Positions 10,224 to 18,926 are shown, numbered from the stretch's first letter. The stretch is DNA of 64,000 bases from Mucilaginibacter flavidus (GCF_024055575.1 NZ_JAMXOE010000005.1:180378-244377), one strand, 5' to 3'. Numbers and translations are program-made. The notes: generated by a model from the sequence alone, not told the origin.

Positions 10224-10382
10224 GCTATTTTTATATCTGTTGCAACAAACTCAACAATTGCGCCACGGCAAATTATGAGTCATTATGACAGGCAAAGCTA
10301 CGATTTTGATTTGGTTTTGAGGCGATTTTGGAACGATTTCACCGATTATCAACGGGTGGTTTTGGCTGATTGCGGTGATTGT

Positions 10383-10424
10383 AAAATAAAAAATCCTCTA
10401 ACCTGCTTAACAGGTCAAAGGATT
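10383..10424 (-). terminator. Intrinsic terminator downstream of the JmjC gene
   Basis: An imperfect hairpin (AATCCT and ACCTG pairing with CAGGT and AGGATT, loop CTTAA, 10392-10424) is followed on the minus strand by a run of T. It lies about 70 bp after the stop of the cupin_8/JmjC gene and upstream of secA, so it should insulate secA from that transcript. Confidence 0.7.
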
Positions 10425-10491
10425 ACATCAAACTATTTTAATTTAAAAAATATCTAATCTGAAAATCACCTCTTTAAAATCGGGGAAATTC

Positions 10492-11376
10492 CTATTTATC
10501 TTGTGTCGCCATTATACTGCCCACAATTTTGCCATAAGCCAATACGGGCAGGGCCCCGAAAGATATTTTTTTCTTCCAGTTAACATAGCGGTCGCGGATA
10601 AAGTTATCCCAGTTGTAACCGTTTAACTGTGCGCGACCCAATGAGATACAAGGCTCGGTTATGCGGGTAGTATGCCACCAGCCCGACGGGAACAATATGG
10701 TTTCCCCTTCTTCAACCGTAACTTCTATTGGCGTTGCTTTGCGGTATAGCGGGAACTTCTCATAGTCAGGATTATCAAAATTTACCTGCGAAAATTTCGG
10801 GTTATCCGGATAAGGGTACATATATGGGCTCTGGTCCGGCGGGTACATGATAAATATTTTCGAGCCGTATATTTGCGTAATCTGGGTATGCATAAACAAG
10901 GCATCAAAATGTAAAAACGGGAAACTGCTGCCATTGCCGCCTAAAAATATTTCGTAAACGGTGGTGCCCTGCAATAATTTCTTAGGCATCAGCGGGTGGT
11001 TAATCCGGTCGAGGCTGCCATAAATTATCTCTGGTAAAAAGTCGGGCATCAGCTCGGGGAATACCTTCTGCACATCAAAGTTATATGGGTAGGGCGCTTT
11101 GTTATCGGCGTTTGCTATCAGCATATGGTCGATAAAGTCGTCCATACGGTAGGTAACACCGTTAATTGTCTTGGTAATAGCCGGGTAGTTTTTCTTGAAA
11201 AACTCCGGCGTAAATTTACCCATCGCTTTCCAATCCTTTGCTGCATCCGTTAATACTACCGGGCGCGATTTACTCACATATTCGTTAATAAACTCCTCGT
11301 GCGACAGGTTAGTACGCTTGTCTATTGACACGCCACCGCTATTTTTGGCTTTAGTTTTCGCTTGCTCAGCAACCAT
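10492..11376 (-). CDS. Cupin-like JmjC-domain Fe(II)/2-oxoglutarate oxygenase-type protein
   Basis: A 294-residue protein with the cupin_8/JmjC fold. The iron triad is visible: His156 and Asp158 in FLHFDALFMH, and His235 in LFPSGWWHTTRI. Upstream, HEEFINEYVSKSRPVVLTD and WKAMGKFTPEFFKKNY match the N-terminal helix region of bacterial JmjC hydroxylases. Such enzymes hydroxylate protein side chains or small molecules; some act on ribosomal proteins. The substrate is unknown here. No signal peptide. It stands as a single gene with its own terminator. Confidence 0.87.
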   Translation of the reverse strand: MVAEQAKTKAKNSGGVSIDKRTNLSHEEFINEYVSKSRPVVLTDAAKDWKAMGKFTPEFFKKNYPAITKTINGVTYRMDDFIDHMLIANADNKAPYPYNFDVQKVFPELMPDFLPEIIYGSLDRINHPLMPKKLLQGTTVYEIFLGGNGSSFPFLHFDALFMHTQITQIYGSKIFIMYPPDQSPYMYPYPDNPKFSQVNFDNPDYEKFPLYRKATPIEVTVEEGETILFPSGWWHTTRITEPCISLGRAQLNGYNWDNFIRDRYVNWKKKISFGALPVLAYGKIVGSIMATQDK

Positions 11377-11493
11377 AACTGTTTAATTTATCGTTCAGTA
11401 ATATGCTTTATACGGAAGCAAGTGCGAGAGTGTTTCCTTTGGTTCATGGTTGATAGTTCATGGTTCATAGCCGGAAAGTAATGTGGCTTGCTG

Positions 11494-11531
11494 TTAGGGG
11501 TGCGGTTAGCATTAATGCTATTCGCCCTAAC
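11494..11531. repeat. Palindromic intergenic hairpin
   Basis: GTTAGGG and CCCTAAC enclose an inner TTAGCATTAATGCTA palindrome. It lies downstream of the 174-residue hypothetical gene (minus strand) and may serve as a weak terminator. Just beside it are short direct GGTTCATGGTTGATAG-type repeats (11440-11470). Confidence 0.45.
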
Positions 11532-11559
11532 GATAAAACCACTGCCTACTCACAACTAC

Positions 11560-12084
11560 CTACTCTTTCTCATCGTCCTCATCATCACCAATATCTTCGT
11601 TCTCATCAAAATCATTAAAAAAACGATCCTCGTCGAACATCAGTTCCTCCAGTTTTTCCTGCTCGGGGGTGCTGCAATCAAAGCGGATGGCCCAGTTGTC
11701 GGGGATGTCGTAGGTTTTGTCGAACCCGCGTACCCAATCATTAAACACCAGGCGAAACTCGTCAATTTTGTCACGCATCAGGTCTACATAATCCTCCTCG
11801 TTGATCTCCACCATTGAGGCAAAGGATATGGCATTAAACATATCCTGTGTAGCCAGCTTTATCAAAACTGCATTTTGCATGCGCAGGGTGTACAGTCCGC
11901 CACCTTCGGCGCCAGCTATTTTAGCCTGTATGAGCGCGGCATTGGTAAACATTTGCACAGCCAGGTGCTCCTTCATCTCATCTTCTTTAAGGGCATCGGC
12001 AATTACCTCGGCAAGGTCGAACAGTTCCTGTGCTTTTTGGTACACAGGCAGTTTTTCGTATTTATCTAATCGGCGGGAGGACAT
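11560..12084 (-). CDS. Conserved hypothetical protein with acidic C-terminal tail
   Basis: A 174-residue, largely helical protein. The first ~125 residues contain amphipathic helices (YQKAQELFDLAEVIADALK, then MFTNAALIQAKIAGAEGGG), reminiscent in layout of four-helix-bundle proteins, though I cannot assign a family. The last ~25 residues are almost entirely Asp/Glu/Asn with Phe (DFDENEDIGDDEDDEKE), probably disordered. There is no signal peptide or membrane segment. It is divergent from purD, with a 199-bp AT-rich gap that holds a long inverted repeat. I do not recognise its function. Confidence 0.72.
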   Translation of the reverse strand: MSSRRLDKYEKLPVYQKAQELFDLAEVIADALKEDEMKEHLAVQMFTNAALIQAKIAGAEGGGLYTLRMQNAVLIKLATQDMFNAISFASMVEINEEDYVDLMRDKIDEFRLVFNDWVRGFDKTYDIPDNWAIRFDCSTPEQEKLEELMFDEDRFFNDFDENEDIGDDEDDEKE

Positions 12085-12090
12085 ATTTTG

Positions 12091-12247
12091 GATTTGATAA
12101 TTTGAAGATTCGTTGATTTGAAGATTCTCGCCTCACAGATACTAAGGTAGGCAGATGATTTGAAATTAGCTAAAATCATCTTCAATGATTACTGCTGGGC
12201 ATCCATTTTCCTGATTTTCAAATCATCTAATTTTCAAATCTTCAAAT
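12091..12247. repeat. Fold-back repeat in divergent purD promoter region
   Basis: The left part (12091-12127) is built from GATTTGAAGATT-like units and the right part (12212-12247) from their complements (GATTTTCAAATCATC, TTTTCAAATCTTC). It is an imperfect ~157-bp fold-back of the sort seen at several other sites in this window, here between two divergent genes. Confidence 0.55.
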
Positions 12248-12283
12248 AATTCCCCATCCGCACATTATTTTTACCTTTACGGC

Positions 12284-13558
12284 ATGAATATCCTGCTCCT
12301 TGGTTCGGGTGGAAGGGAAAGTGCCTTCGCCTGGAAAATTGCTCAAAGTAATAAATGCTCAAAGCTTTTTATAGCACCGGGCAATGCAGGTACCGGCCAG
12401 TACGGTACTAATATTGACATTAAGGTTAATGACTTTGAAGGTATTAAGCAGGCAGTTTTAGCAAATAGCATAAACATGGTGCTGGTTGGCCCCGAGGAAC
12501 CATTGGTTAAAGGCATCCATGATTTTTTCCTGGCGGATGAGCAACTACGCAGCGTACCGGTTATCGGCCCGCAGCGCGAAGGGGCACAACTGGAAGGCAG
12601 TAAGGATTTTTCGAAACAGTTTATGGTCCGCCACAATATTCCAGCGGCAGCTTCACGCACGTTTACACGCGACACCATGCAGGAAGGGTTTGACTACCTG
12701 CCGACCATTGGCTTGCCTATTGTTTTAAAGGCTGATGGCCTTGCAGCGGGCAAAGGCGTTTTAATTTGCCTTACCGTGCAGGAAGCGCAGCAGGAACTTA
12801 TTGAAATGCTTACCGAAGCCAAATTTGGCGAAGCCAGCTCGAAGGTTGTAGTTGAACAGTTTTTGCAGGGGATTGAACTTTCGGTATTTGTGCTTAGCGA
12901 CGGCAATAACTATAAAGTATTACCATCAGCCAAAGATTATAAGCGTATTGGTGAGGGCGATACCGGTTTAAATACTGGTGGTATGGGCTCCGTTTCGCCG
13001 GTGCCGTTTGCAAGTGATGAGTTTTTGCAGAAGGTAGAGCAGCGCGTCATTATCCCTACTATTGAAGGGCTTAAGCAGGAAGGCATACCTTATAAAGGCT
13101 TTATTTTTATAGGCCTGATGAACTGCGGCGGCGACCCCTACATGATTGAATATAACTGCCGCATGGGCGACCCCGAAACGGAGAGCGTGATGATGCGCCT
13201 TGAAAGCGACTTCGTTGACCTGCTGCAGGGCGTTGCCGAAGGTAACCTTGACGAGCGCGAATTGAAAATATCAGATAAAGTTGCCGCTACTGTAGTAATG
13301 GTAGCCGGTGGTTATCCTGGCGAATACCTGAAAAACAAAACCATAACCGGCATTGAAAATGTGCGCGGCTCGCAGGTGTTTCACGCCGGTACCTATATGG
13401 ATGGCGACGATATCAAAACTTCAGGCGGACGGGTGCTGGCCATAACATCGCTACAGGATAACATGTTTAATGCCCTGCAGCAAGCCACTGCCGATGCCAG
13501 TCGTATTTATTACGACGGTATGTATTTCCGTAAGGATATCGGGTTTGATTTGTTGTAG
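12284..13558 (+). CDS. purD: Phosphoribosylamine--glycine ligase
   Basis: GAR synthetase of 424 residues, the second step of de novo purine synthesis: ATP-dependent joining of glycine to phosphoribosylamine. The N-terminal domain has MNILLLGSGGRESAFAWKIA and GPEEPLVKGI; the ATP-grasp domain has KADGLAAGKGVLIC, ELSVFVLSDG, GLNTGGMGSVSP, and the metal-binding EYNCRMGDPETE. Length is normal and all motifs are complete. A TACCTTTA (12272-12279) resembling the Bacteroidota -7 element lies only four bases before the ATG, so the transcript could be nearly leaderless. It stands alone on the plus strand. Confidence 0.97.
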   Translation: MNILLLGSGGRESAFAWKIAQSNKCSKLFIAPGNAGTGQYGTNIDIKVNDFEGIKQAVLANSINMVLVGPEEPLVKGIHDFFLADEQLRSVPVIGPQREGAQLEGSKDFSKQFMVRHNIPAAASRTFTRDTMQEGFDYLPTIGLPIVLKADGLAAGKGVLICLTVQEAQQELIEMLTEAKFGEASSKVVVEQFLQGIELSVFVLSDGNNYKVLPSAKDYKRIGEGDTGLNTGGMGSVSPVPFASDEFLQKVEQRVIIPTIEGLKQEGIPYKGFIFIGLMNCGGDPYMIEYNCRMGDPETESVMMRLESDFVDLLQGVAEGNLDERELKISDKVAATVVMVAGGYPGEYLKNKTITGIENVRGSQVFHAGTYMDGDDIKTSGGRVLAITSLQDNMFNALQQATADASRIYYDGMYFRKDIGFDLL

Positions 13559-13606
13559 TCCGAAAGACGCCGCACTCTTGAGTCAACTAATCGCACTAAA
13601 ACCTGG

Positions 13607-14944
13607 TTAGCTGTGAACTTCTATCGCTCCCGGCGGAAAAACCAGCTTAAATGTGCTGCCCTGTCCTTTTTGAGATGTCACCACAATTTTTATTTTGTGG
13701 AAAGCGGCTATCGATTTTACGATTGGCAGCCCCAGCCCAAAACTATCCTGCTGTAAGGATTGACGGATTTTCTTAAACCGGTTAAAAATATAGGGCAGGT
13801 CTTCTTCAGCAATGCCGATGCCTGTATCGGTTATGCTAACCGTAAACGTGTTATTTTCCCTGGCCGCAATTACTATTATTGCGCCATCGGGCTTATTGTA
13901 TTTTATCGCGTTGTTAATCAGGTTAAAAAACAGGTTGAACAGCAGGAATTTATTAACGTGTACAAGGCTCCAGTTCTCAGGCACCTCGGCTTCGTAGCTA
14001 ATGTTTTTGTCCTGCAGGCGAATAGATATTTCGTCGTAAAGTTCCTGCAGCATTTCTGATAAAGAAACATTATCGGCCTTTAAAAACTGTTCGTTTTCAA
14101 TTTGCGATATCAGCAGCAGGGTTTTGGTAATGCTTTTCAGCCGGTTCAATATTTTCTGCATTTCAAGCAGCCGCGCCTTTAGTTCGTCCACAATGTCCTC
14201 GCGCTCAAACATGTTCTCGATTTTCGATTGCAGGATCGATATGGGTGTCATCAGCTCGTGCGAAGCATTTGAAATAAACTCCCGCTCTTTCTGAAATGTG
14301 CCCTCAATAGTCTCAATCATTTTATGGATGCTGAGGTCAAGGTGCTGAAAATCGGAGGTGCTAGTTTTTACCTGCTCATAAAAGCCAAAATTTGGAAATT
14401 TCTGGCCAACAAGTTTGGTTTTTATGATTTGCCCCAAAGGCTTAAGCACATAATTTGAGTACAGCTGATCAGCCATTATCGTCAACAATATCATAGCTAC
14501 CAATACCTGGAAGGCGATGTTTTGTATGGGCCGGGTAGTTTCAGTTATCGTGTCAACGCTTATGGCAATCTCCAGCAGGTATTTCTTATTGTCGGCCCTG
14601 AAATTATGGCTTAAAATCCGGTATTCAATGGTATCGCCCTGCAGTATGCGTTTTTCATTTTTAATGGTATCTAAATTAAAAAACGATGAGTCGATATTCA
14701 GGCTCACATAATCTTCTTTAAGCGGGGTATAAAAGCCGACCGCATTCTCGTCGCTCTGGATGTAGCTTTTTATCCCCTGGTTTTTTACAATCTGCATCAT
14801 ACGGTCACGTTGTTTGAGCAGCTTGCTATCGGTATAGGTTTGGTTTATACGCGTTATTAAACGCGGCAACAATAACACAAAAATGGTTGCGATCACCAGT
14901 TTTGATATCGTATTAAACAGCGTAAGTTTAGTTTTTAACTTCAT
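13607..14944 (-). CDS. Sensor histidine kinase
   Basis: From the ATG at 14944 the product is 445 residues (the TTG five codons earlier lies in a repeat). Two membrane segments (about residues 8-28 and 147-168) frame a periplasmic sensor region of about 120 residues, followed by a short linker and the kinase core. Motifs: H-box FISNASHELMTPISIL, N-box LINNAIKYNKPDG, G1 DTGIGIAEEDLPYIFNRFKK, G2 SFGLGLPIVKSIAA. It partners with the response regulator encoded just upstream. The 110 bp between the two genes is nearly all a fold-back repeat whose edge is five bases from this start codon, which may affect how much kinase is made relative to regulator. Confidence 0.93.
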   Translation of the reverse strand: MKLKTKLTLFNTISKLVIATIFVLLLPRLITRINQTYTDSKLLKQRDRMMQIVKNQGIKSYIQSDENAVGFYTPLKEDYVSLNIDSSFFNLDTIKNEKRILQGDTIEYRILSHNFRADNKKYLLEIAISVDTITETTRPIQNIAFQVLVAMILLTIMADQLYSNYVLKPLGQIIKTKLVGQKFPNFGFYEQVKTSTSDFQHLDLSIHKMIETIEGTFQKEREFISNASHELMTPISILQSKIENMFEREDIVDELKARLLEMQKILNRLKSITKTLLLISQIENEQFLKADNVSLSEMLQELYDEISIRLQDKNISYEAEVPENWSLVHVNKFLLFNLFFNLINNAIKYNKPDGAIIVIAARENNTFTVSITDTGIGIAEEDLPYIFNRFKKIRQSLQQDSFGLGLPIVKSIAAFHKIKIVVTSQKGQGSTFKLVFPPGAIEVHS

Positions 14945-14949
14945 TGGCG

Positions 14950-15053
14950 GAAGAGCCAAGAGTCAAGAATCAAGAGTCAAGACAAAAAAGAAGAAAGGAA
15001 AAAGACCGGCTTCCTATCTTGATTCTTGGCTCTTGATTCTTGACTCTCTTCCT
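14950..15053. repeat. Fold-back repeat between response regulator and kinase genes
   Basis: Left arm 14950-14982 (units of AGAGTCAAGAATCAAG) and right arm 15018-15053 (units of CTTGATTCTTGGCTC) are near-complementary with a ~35-base loop. It starts two bases after the regulator stop codon and ends five bases before the kinase ATG, so it fills the gap. A related sequence lies at 53839-53928. Confidence 0.8.
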
Positions 15054-15054
15054 C

Positions 15055-15738
15055 TTAACTGTTTATTTTTATTTTATACCCCAAACCACGTACCGTTTCC
15101 AGCCAATCGGGCGAAGCGTATACATTTAATTTTTTGCGGATGTTTTTTATGTGGGCATCAATATAATTGGAGTCATAGTCGTCATTAATAATGCTGCCCC
15201 AAATATGCTCGCTTAACTGCGACCGGGTAAGTGTGCGATTTTTATGCAAAATTAGGTACGCTATCAGGTCGAACTCCTTTTTGGTGATGGTATTTACTTC
15301 GGTGTTTTGATAGTTGATGATGCGCTCGGTTAAGTTAATAACAAAGCCGCCCAAATCAACCAGGTTTTGGTTCAAGCCAAACCTGCGGCGGGTTATGGCC
15401 TGCATACGGCTTTGCAGTTCAAGCAAGCTAAATGGCTTGGGCAGGTAATCGTCGGCTCCAAGGTCGAGCCCCTTTATACGATCAAACACTTCTGCGCGTG
15501 CTGTAAGAATAATGCAGATTGCCTCGGGGTTGTTTTTTTTGGCTTCCTTTAGCAGGTCAAGACCGTCGTAATCAGGCAAACCAAGGTCGATCAAAATAAA
15601 ATCGTAAAGGTTTACAGCAATTTTTTCCGAGCCTGAAGCGCCATCGTAACATACCTCGCACATGTAATTGTAATTGGTCAGAAAAATCTCCAGTTCCTCG
15701 GCAAGGGCTTTTTCGTCTTCAATTATCAAAACATTCAT
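15055..15738 (-). CDS. OmpR/PhoB-family response regulator
   Basis: A 227-residue two-domain regulator. The receiver domain has the acidic pocket EDE at 7-9, the phospho-acceptor Asp51 in FILIDLGLPDYDG, Thr79 in ILTARAE and Lys101 in DYLPKPF. The C-terminal winged helix (about 130-225) has FDLIAYLILHKNRTLTRSQL, HIWG and the wing YIDAHIKNIRKKLN...VRGLGYKI. It is 6 bp downstream of the barrel-like protein gene and followed by the histidine kinase gene, so the block forms a likely operon. Targets are unknown. Confidence 0.95.
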   Translation of the reverse strand: MNVLIIEDEKALAEELEIFLTNYNYMCEVCYDGASGSEKIAVNLYDFILIDLGLPDYDGLDLLKEAKKNNPEAICIILTARAEVFDRIKGLDLGADDYLPKPFSLLELQSRMQAITRRRFGLNQNLVDLGGFVINLTERIINYQNTEVNTITKKEFDLIAYLILHKNRTLTRSQLSEHIWGSIINDDYDSNYIDAHIKNIRKKLNVYASPDWLETVRGLGYKIKINS

Positions 15739-15744
15739 ATGCGT

Positions 15745-16629
15745 CTAAAAAAATAAGTAGTAAAATGTCATGTTAAAAAAAACCTCGTGCCGGTTTTTCA
15801 GCTCGCCCTCTACGTTTACCGGTATCGAGTATTTCCATGATGCCTCCAGTGTATAATGCGGGCGGTTGTAGGCAATAGGCAGTTTCAGGCTGTAATTTAG
15901 GGCATTAAATTTACCATTGTTATACGGGCGCTCGGGTGATCCTTCAAGAGGTTCAGCTATGCTGTATAGCGCAAACTTATTGATATGGTCCCTTGAGTAC
16001 TTGCCCACAAAATTCTGAGTGCCAAAAATGGCAGTGATTGTTGGATTGAATGATACGTAATCCTGGTCATCAAAAATACTCCAGGTCGGCTCAATATATT
16101 TTGACGTGCTGAATGTCAGGAAGAAATCGCTCGATTTGCCAAACAAATAATCTGCCGTAACACTCGTTTTGGCAATTTTCCAGTCGAAGCTGTTTTTAAA
16201 ATTGATATCGTTTGATGAGGCCGACTTTATAACATCGGCAGCTGCTTTCATAAACAAAAACCTTGTGTAGCTAATAGTGCCGGTAACCTTTTTATTGTAT
16301 TTATAAAAATAACCGGTTCCCAAATCTACTTCGTCAACCAACGGATCGTACCCAATTACTTTTACCGCCGAGCCGTAGACGAAGAAGCCGGTTTTGGTGT
16401 TGTAAATAACATCAGTACTTAAAAAGGGGTAATTAATAGGCCCGGTGCGCCCAAAAAACTGCACGTCGCTACCATAATTAACCCCAACAGAAACCGATCG
16501 CTTCCTAAAAACGGTATCGGTATCGGCAACAGCACGCTTTTCTGCGTACTTGTAAAGCATCGGCTCAAGGTTCGCAGCATTTGCGGCGGTCCCCGTTATA
16601 ATTAAAAGCAATACCAGGTAGTATTTCAT
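15745..16629 (-). CDS. Probable outer-membrane beta-barrel protein
   Basis: A 294-residue secreted protein: signal peptide MKYYLVLLLIITGTAANA, then a chain of alternating aromatic/polar strands (SVSVGVNYGSDVQFFG, KTGFFVYGSAVKVIGY, KVTGTISYTRFLF, ETYS-like turns) ending in ...EVFFNMTFYYLFF, with a C-terminal Phe as is usual for barrels. I do not recognise a named family. It lies 28 bp after the small Lys/Pro-rich protein gene and 6 bp before the response regulator gene, so it may report on or be controlled by that two-component system. Confidence 0.75.
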   Translation of the reverse strand: MKYYLVLLLIITGTAANAANLEPMLYKYAEKRAVADTDTVFRKRSVSVGVNYGSDVQFFGRTGPINYPFLSTDVIYNTKTGFFVYGSAVKVIGYDPLVDEVDLGTGYFYKYNKKVTGTISYTRFLFMKAAADVIKSASSNDINFKNSFDWKIAKTSVTADYLFGKSSDFFLTFSTSKYIEPTWSIFDDQDYVSFNPTITAIFGTQNFVGKYSRDHINKFALYSIAEPLEGSPERPYNNGKFNALNYSLKLPIAYNRPHYTLEASWKYSIPVNVEGELKNRHEVFFNMTFYYLFF

Positions 16630-16657
16630 TTATGCTCAGCAATAAGTTGGTTAATTG

Positions 16658-16981
16658 TTAATTGCCATTGTGCCTTGGTATTTCAGGCGGCCTTTCCAAA
16701 CCTTCGGGTCTACGCTGTCGTTTTGATTTTGGCTTGGGCGTTAGCTCAACCGGTTTCTCGGGCCTGGGTTGTTTTTTGGCCTTGGCTACCTCTTTAATTT
16801 TCTTTTTATCCTCCTGCTCTTGTTTTTTTGTTTTGGTGGTATCTGTTAACATTTTATTAACAGACAAACTTATCCGCAAATTATTACAAACAAAATTAAA
16901 ATGAGTATTTTTTATTTTGGCAGATGATATACATGGTGCAAACAATAACAACAGGACAATATACGCAAACCACTTTATCAT
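16658..16981 (-). CDS. Small Lys/Pro/Arg-rich secreted protein, function unknown
   Basis: A 107-residue product: a hydrophobic N-terminus (MIKWFAYIVLLLLFAPCISS) acting as signal peptide or possibly lipoprotein signal, then a strongly basic, low-complexity region (KKQEQEDKKKIKEVAKAKK and KPKSKRQRRPEGLERPP), probably disordered. It is the first gene of the block leading to the two-component system. A later ATG at codon 44 would give a cytoplasmic basic peptide instead; I prefer the longer form because of the clean signal sequence. No known domain. Confidence 0.6.
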   Translation of the reverse strand: MIKWFAYIVLLLLFAPCISSAKIKNTHFNFVCNNLRISLSVNKMLTDTTKTKKQEQEDKKKIKEVAKAKKQPRPEKPVELTPKPKSKRQRRPEGLERPPEIPRHNGN

Positions 16982-17213
16982 TACAGAGTAGAAAATGTTA
17001 AAATTCTTTTCAAATAGTATTCAATTAAACTTGGCCATTTAATTAGCTGAACCACGGGCGGCATTCAATAACAATGCGCCAGGCAATTAAATCTAAAACT
17101 GATCGGAATAATATAATTGAGGTTTATTTCAATAGCATGTATTAGTGTGTTTTATACACTATAACGGATTAAAATTAGCTTTTATTTATTCAACTAGAAA
17201 TGAAAAATAAAAT

Positions 17214-18161
17214 TTAATTAATGTTTATATTTTTTGAAGTATAAACGCGACTGTGGTCGTCAATAATAACAGCGGCCATTTGGTTTAGCTGGTTTATTAA
17301 ATACAGACCGGCATTTATGCCTATTGCCATTATTGGGGTAGCCATAGCATCGGCCAGTTCGGCAGTGGTGCTGATTATGCTTACGCTTTTTATTTTACTT
17401 ACAGGGAAACCTTTTTTTGGAGTAAATGAGCCTAAAAGTTTTTTATCAACAATGGTGGCATATTTTTCGGTATACACCGAACTTGCTACAGCCATATTAC
17501 TGATGGCAACATTGGCAAACACTTCTTTTTCCTGAGATGGGTCGGCAACAGCAACTGTCCATGGCTCGTTATCGGGCTGGTTGCCCCAGGTTAGTAAATC
17601 GCCGCCTGCGTTTATTACGCCGCTGCTTACACCTTGTAGTTGCAGTATATATTTTGCCCTGTCGGCAGCGTAGCCCTTGCTGTTTGCAGCAAAGCCAATG
17701 CGCATGCCCGGCTCTTTTAAAAATACAGTTTGTTCCGCAGCGTTAAGCACTACGTTTTTATAGTTAGCATTGCTAACCATAGTTTTTGCAGTTGCGCCGC
17801 CGTTTAAGTTTTCAAAGGCAGTATCGTCATTACCACCCGAATTGTAAGTAATATCAAAAGCACCGTCAGTCAGTTCCGATATCTGCAGGGAGCGGTCAAT
17901 CAGCCTGAAAATTTCGGCATTTGCCTTTACAGGCTTTACACCTGCGTTGCGGTTTATTGCATTTATGCAGCTGTCATCGCCAAAAGCGCTTAGTAATTTT
18001 TCAACCCTGGTTATTTCAGCAACGGCTGCATCAAAACATCCTTCGGCCCACGCCGGGTTATCACCAACTACACTTATCTCAAACTGATCGCCCATCAGGC
18101 GCAATGAACGCCTGAAAATTACAGAATTGTTATTAGGGGAAATGGTTTTTACTGCCAACAT
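17214..18161 (-). CDS. ApbE-like FAD:protein FMN transferase, divergent
   Basis: A 315-residue protein of the ApbE/Ftp family, which splits FAD and attaches FMN to Thr/Ser of target flavoproteins or acts as an FAD pyrophosphatase. Recognisable parts: LMGDQFEISVVGDNP, EITRVEKLLSAFGDDSCINAIN, SKGYAADRAKYIL, GVINAGGDLLTWG and the metal-site ADAMATPIMAIG (Asp and Thr kept). The usual His in the HIIDPRTG segment is missing: the region reads LLGSFTPKKGFPV. There is no lipoprotein signal, unlike many ApbE proteins. No Rnf/Nqr target is next to it. It may be a divergent or altered-specificity member. The ~230 bp before 17214 on its 3' side is AT-rich with no gene. Confidence 0.82.
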   Translation of the reverse strand: MLAVKTISPNNNSVIFRRSLRLMGDQFEISVVGDNPAWAEGCFDAAVAEITRVEKLLSAFGDDSCINAINRNAGVKPVKANAEIFRLIDRSLQISELTDGAFDITYNSGGNDDTAFENLNGGATAKTMVSNANYKNVVLNAAEQTVFLKEPGMRIGFAANSKGYAADRAKYILQLQGVSSGVINAGGDLLTWGNQPDNEPWTVAVADPSQEKEVFANVAISNMAVASSVYTEKYATIVDKKLLGSFTPKKGFPVSKIKSVSIISTTAELADAMATPIMAIGINAGLYLINQLNQMAAVIIDDHSRVYTSKNININ

Positions 18162-18347
18162 ACGCTAAACAATTTAAAAGGCTTTTATAACATCGCCTTT
18201 AATTTTAAACCGGCAATACGCTGCATTTTTATTAACGTTAATACAGTATACCGCTAAACTTTATAACGAAAGTAGCATTGCTTTATGAAAATGAGATGAA
18301 ATGAAGTGTGTAAGGATCGTAATACCGTCAGGGCTATGTCAAAAACA

Positions 18348-18926
18348 CTAGATAATACTTGCTCTATGCGGATCAACGTAGTCAAACGGGATTTCATCAA
18401 ATTTTTGTTCTAATGCTTCCAATCCAAATTGCTTTTTGAAATCTAATTCTGCTTTTGATATTGGGATAAGCCAATAACAATGGATCGTCTTTAGATTATC
18501 CGCTTGAGGTTTAACGATTTCCACGTCGGGGCCGTCGAGATAAGGCAAAGATATTAAACCGTACGAGCAAATTGAAGAACCTTGCCATGGCTGACCAAAA
18601 TTTACTGTATGTCCTAAGTTAATATTGTCCTCTGTGTTATGATAATAACTTACAACCGTCAGCACTTCCAGGATACTGTCGTCTTGTTTAAGAGAAAATA
18701 AATGTAATTCAATAGGATGGAGATGAGTAAATGTAGACATGCAGCAAGTGCTATATGTCCACATTTTACGTTTTTCATTTGGTGCGAATTCCAAAATGGA
18801 GAAATCCGGGGATAGCGCTTTCATCGGTCCAGTCGCCCATTTTTTTTCTCTGAAATTGCGCCCCCAAACATTTGAATAATGTTCTATCAGAGCCTCTTTA
18901 TAAACTTGGATACTATTATGATCCAT
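18348..18926 (-). CDS. Suppressor-of-fused (SUFU) domain protein
   Basis: A 192-residue protein with the bacterial SUFU-like fold: PDFSILEFAPNEKRKMWTYS followed by IELHLFSLKQD, LLTV-type strands (LEVLTVVSYYHN), LGHTVNFGQPWQG and GLISLPYLDGPDV, ending with IHCYWLIPISKAELDF. In bacteria this fold is often an immunity protein in polymorphic toxin loci. No toxin gene is adjacent, so here it is an orphan. The gene reads A/T-richer than prfA beside it, which hints at transfer. Function is inferred from the family only. Confidence 0.8.
   Translation of the reverse strand: MDHNSIQVYKEALIEHYSNVWGRNFREKKWATGPMKALSPDFSILEFAPNEKRKMWTYSTCCMSTFTHLHPIELHLFSLKQDDSILEVLTVVSYYHNTEDNINLGHTVNFGQPWQGSSICSYGLISLPYLDGPDVEIVKPQADNLKTIHCYWLIPISKAELDFKKQFGLEALEQKFDEIPFDYVDPHRASII

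Noticed and set aside
9507..10457. Several plus-strand frames opposite the 5' part of secA and in the 10275-10457 gap.
   Set aside because: The first are shadows of secA, and the last is built from GATT-rich repeat units without a credible start.
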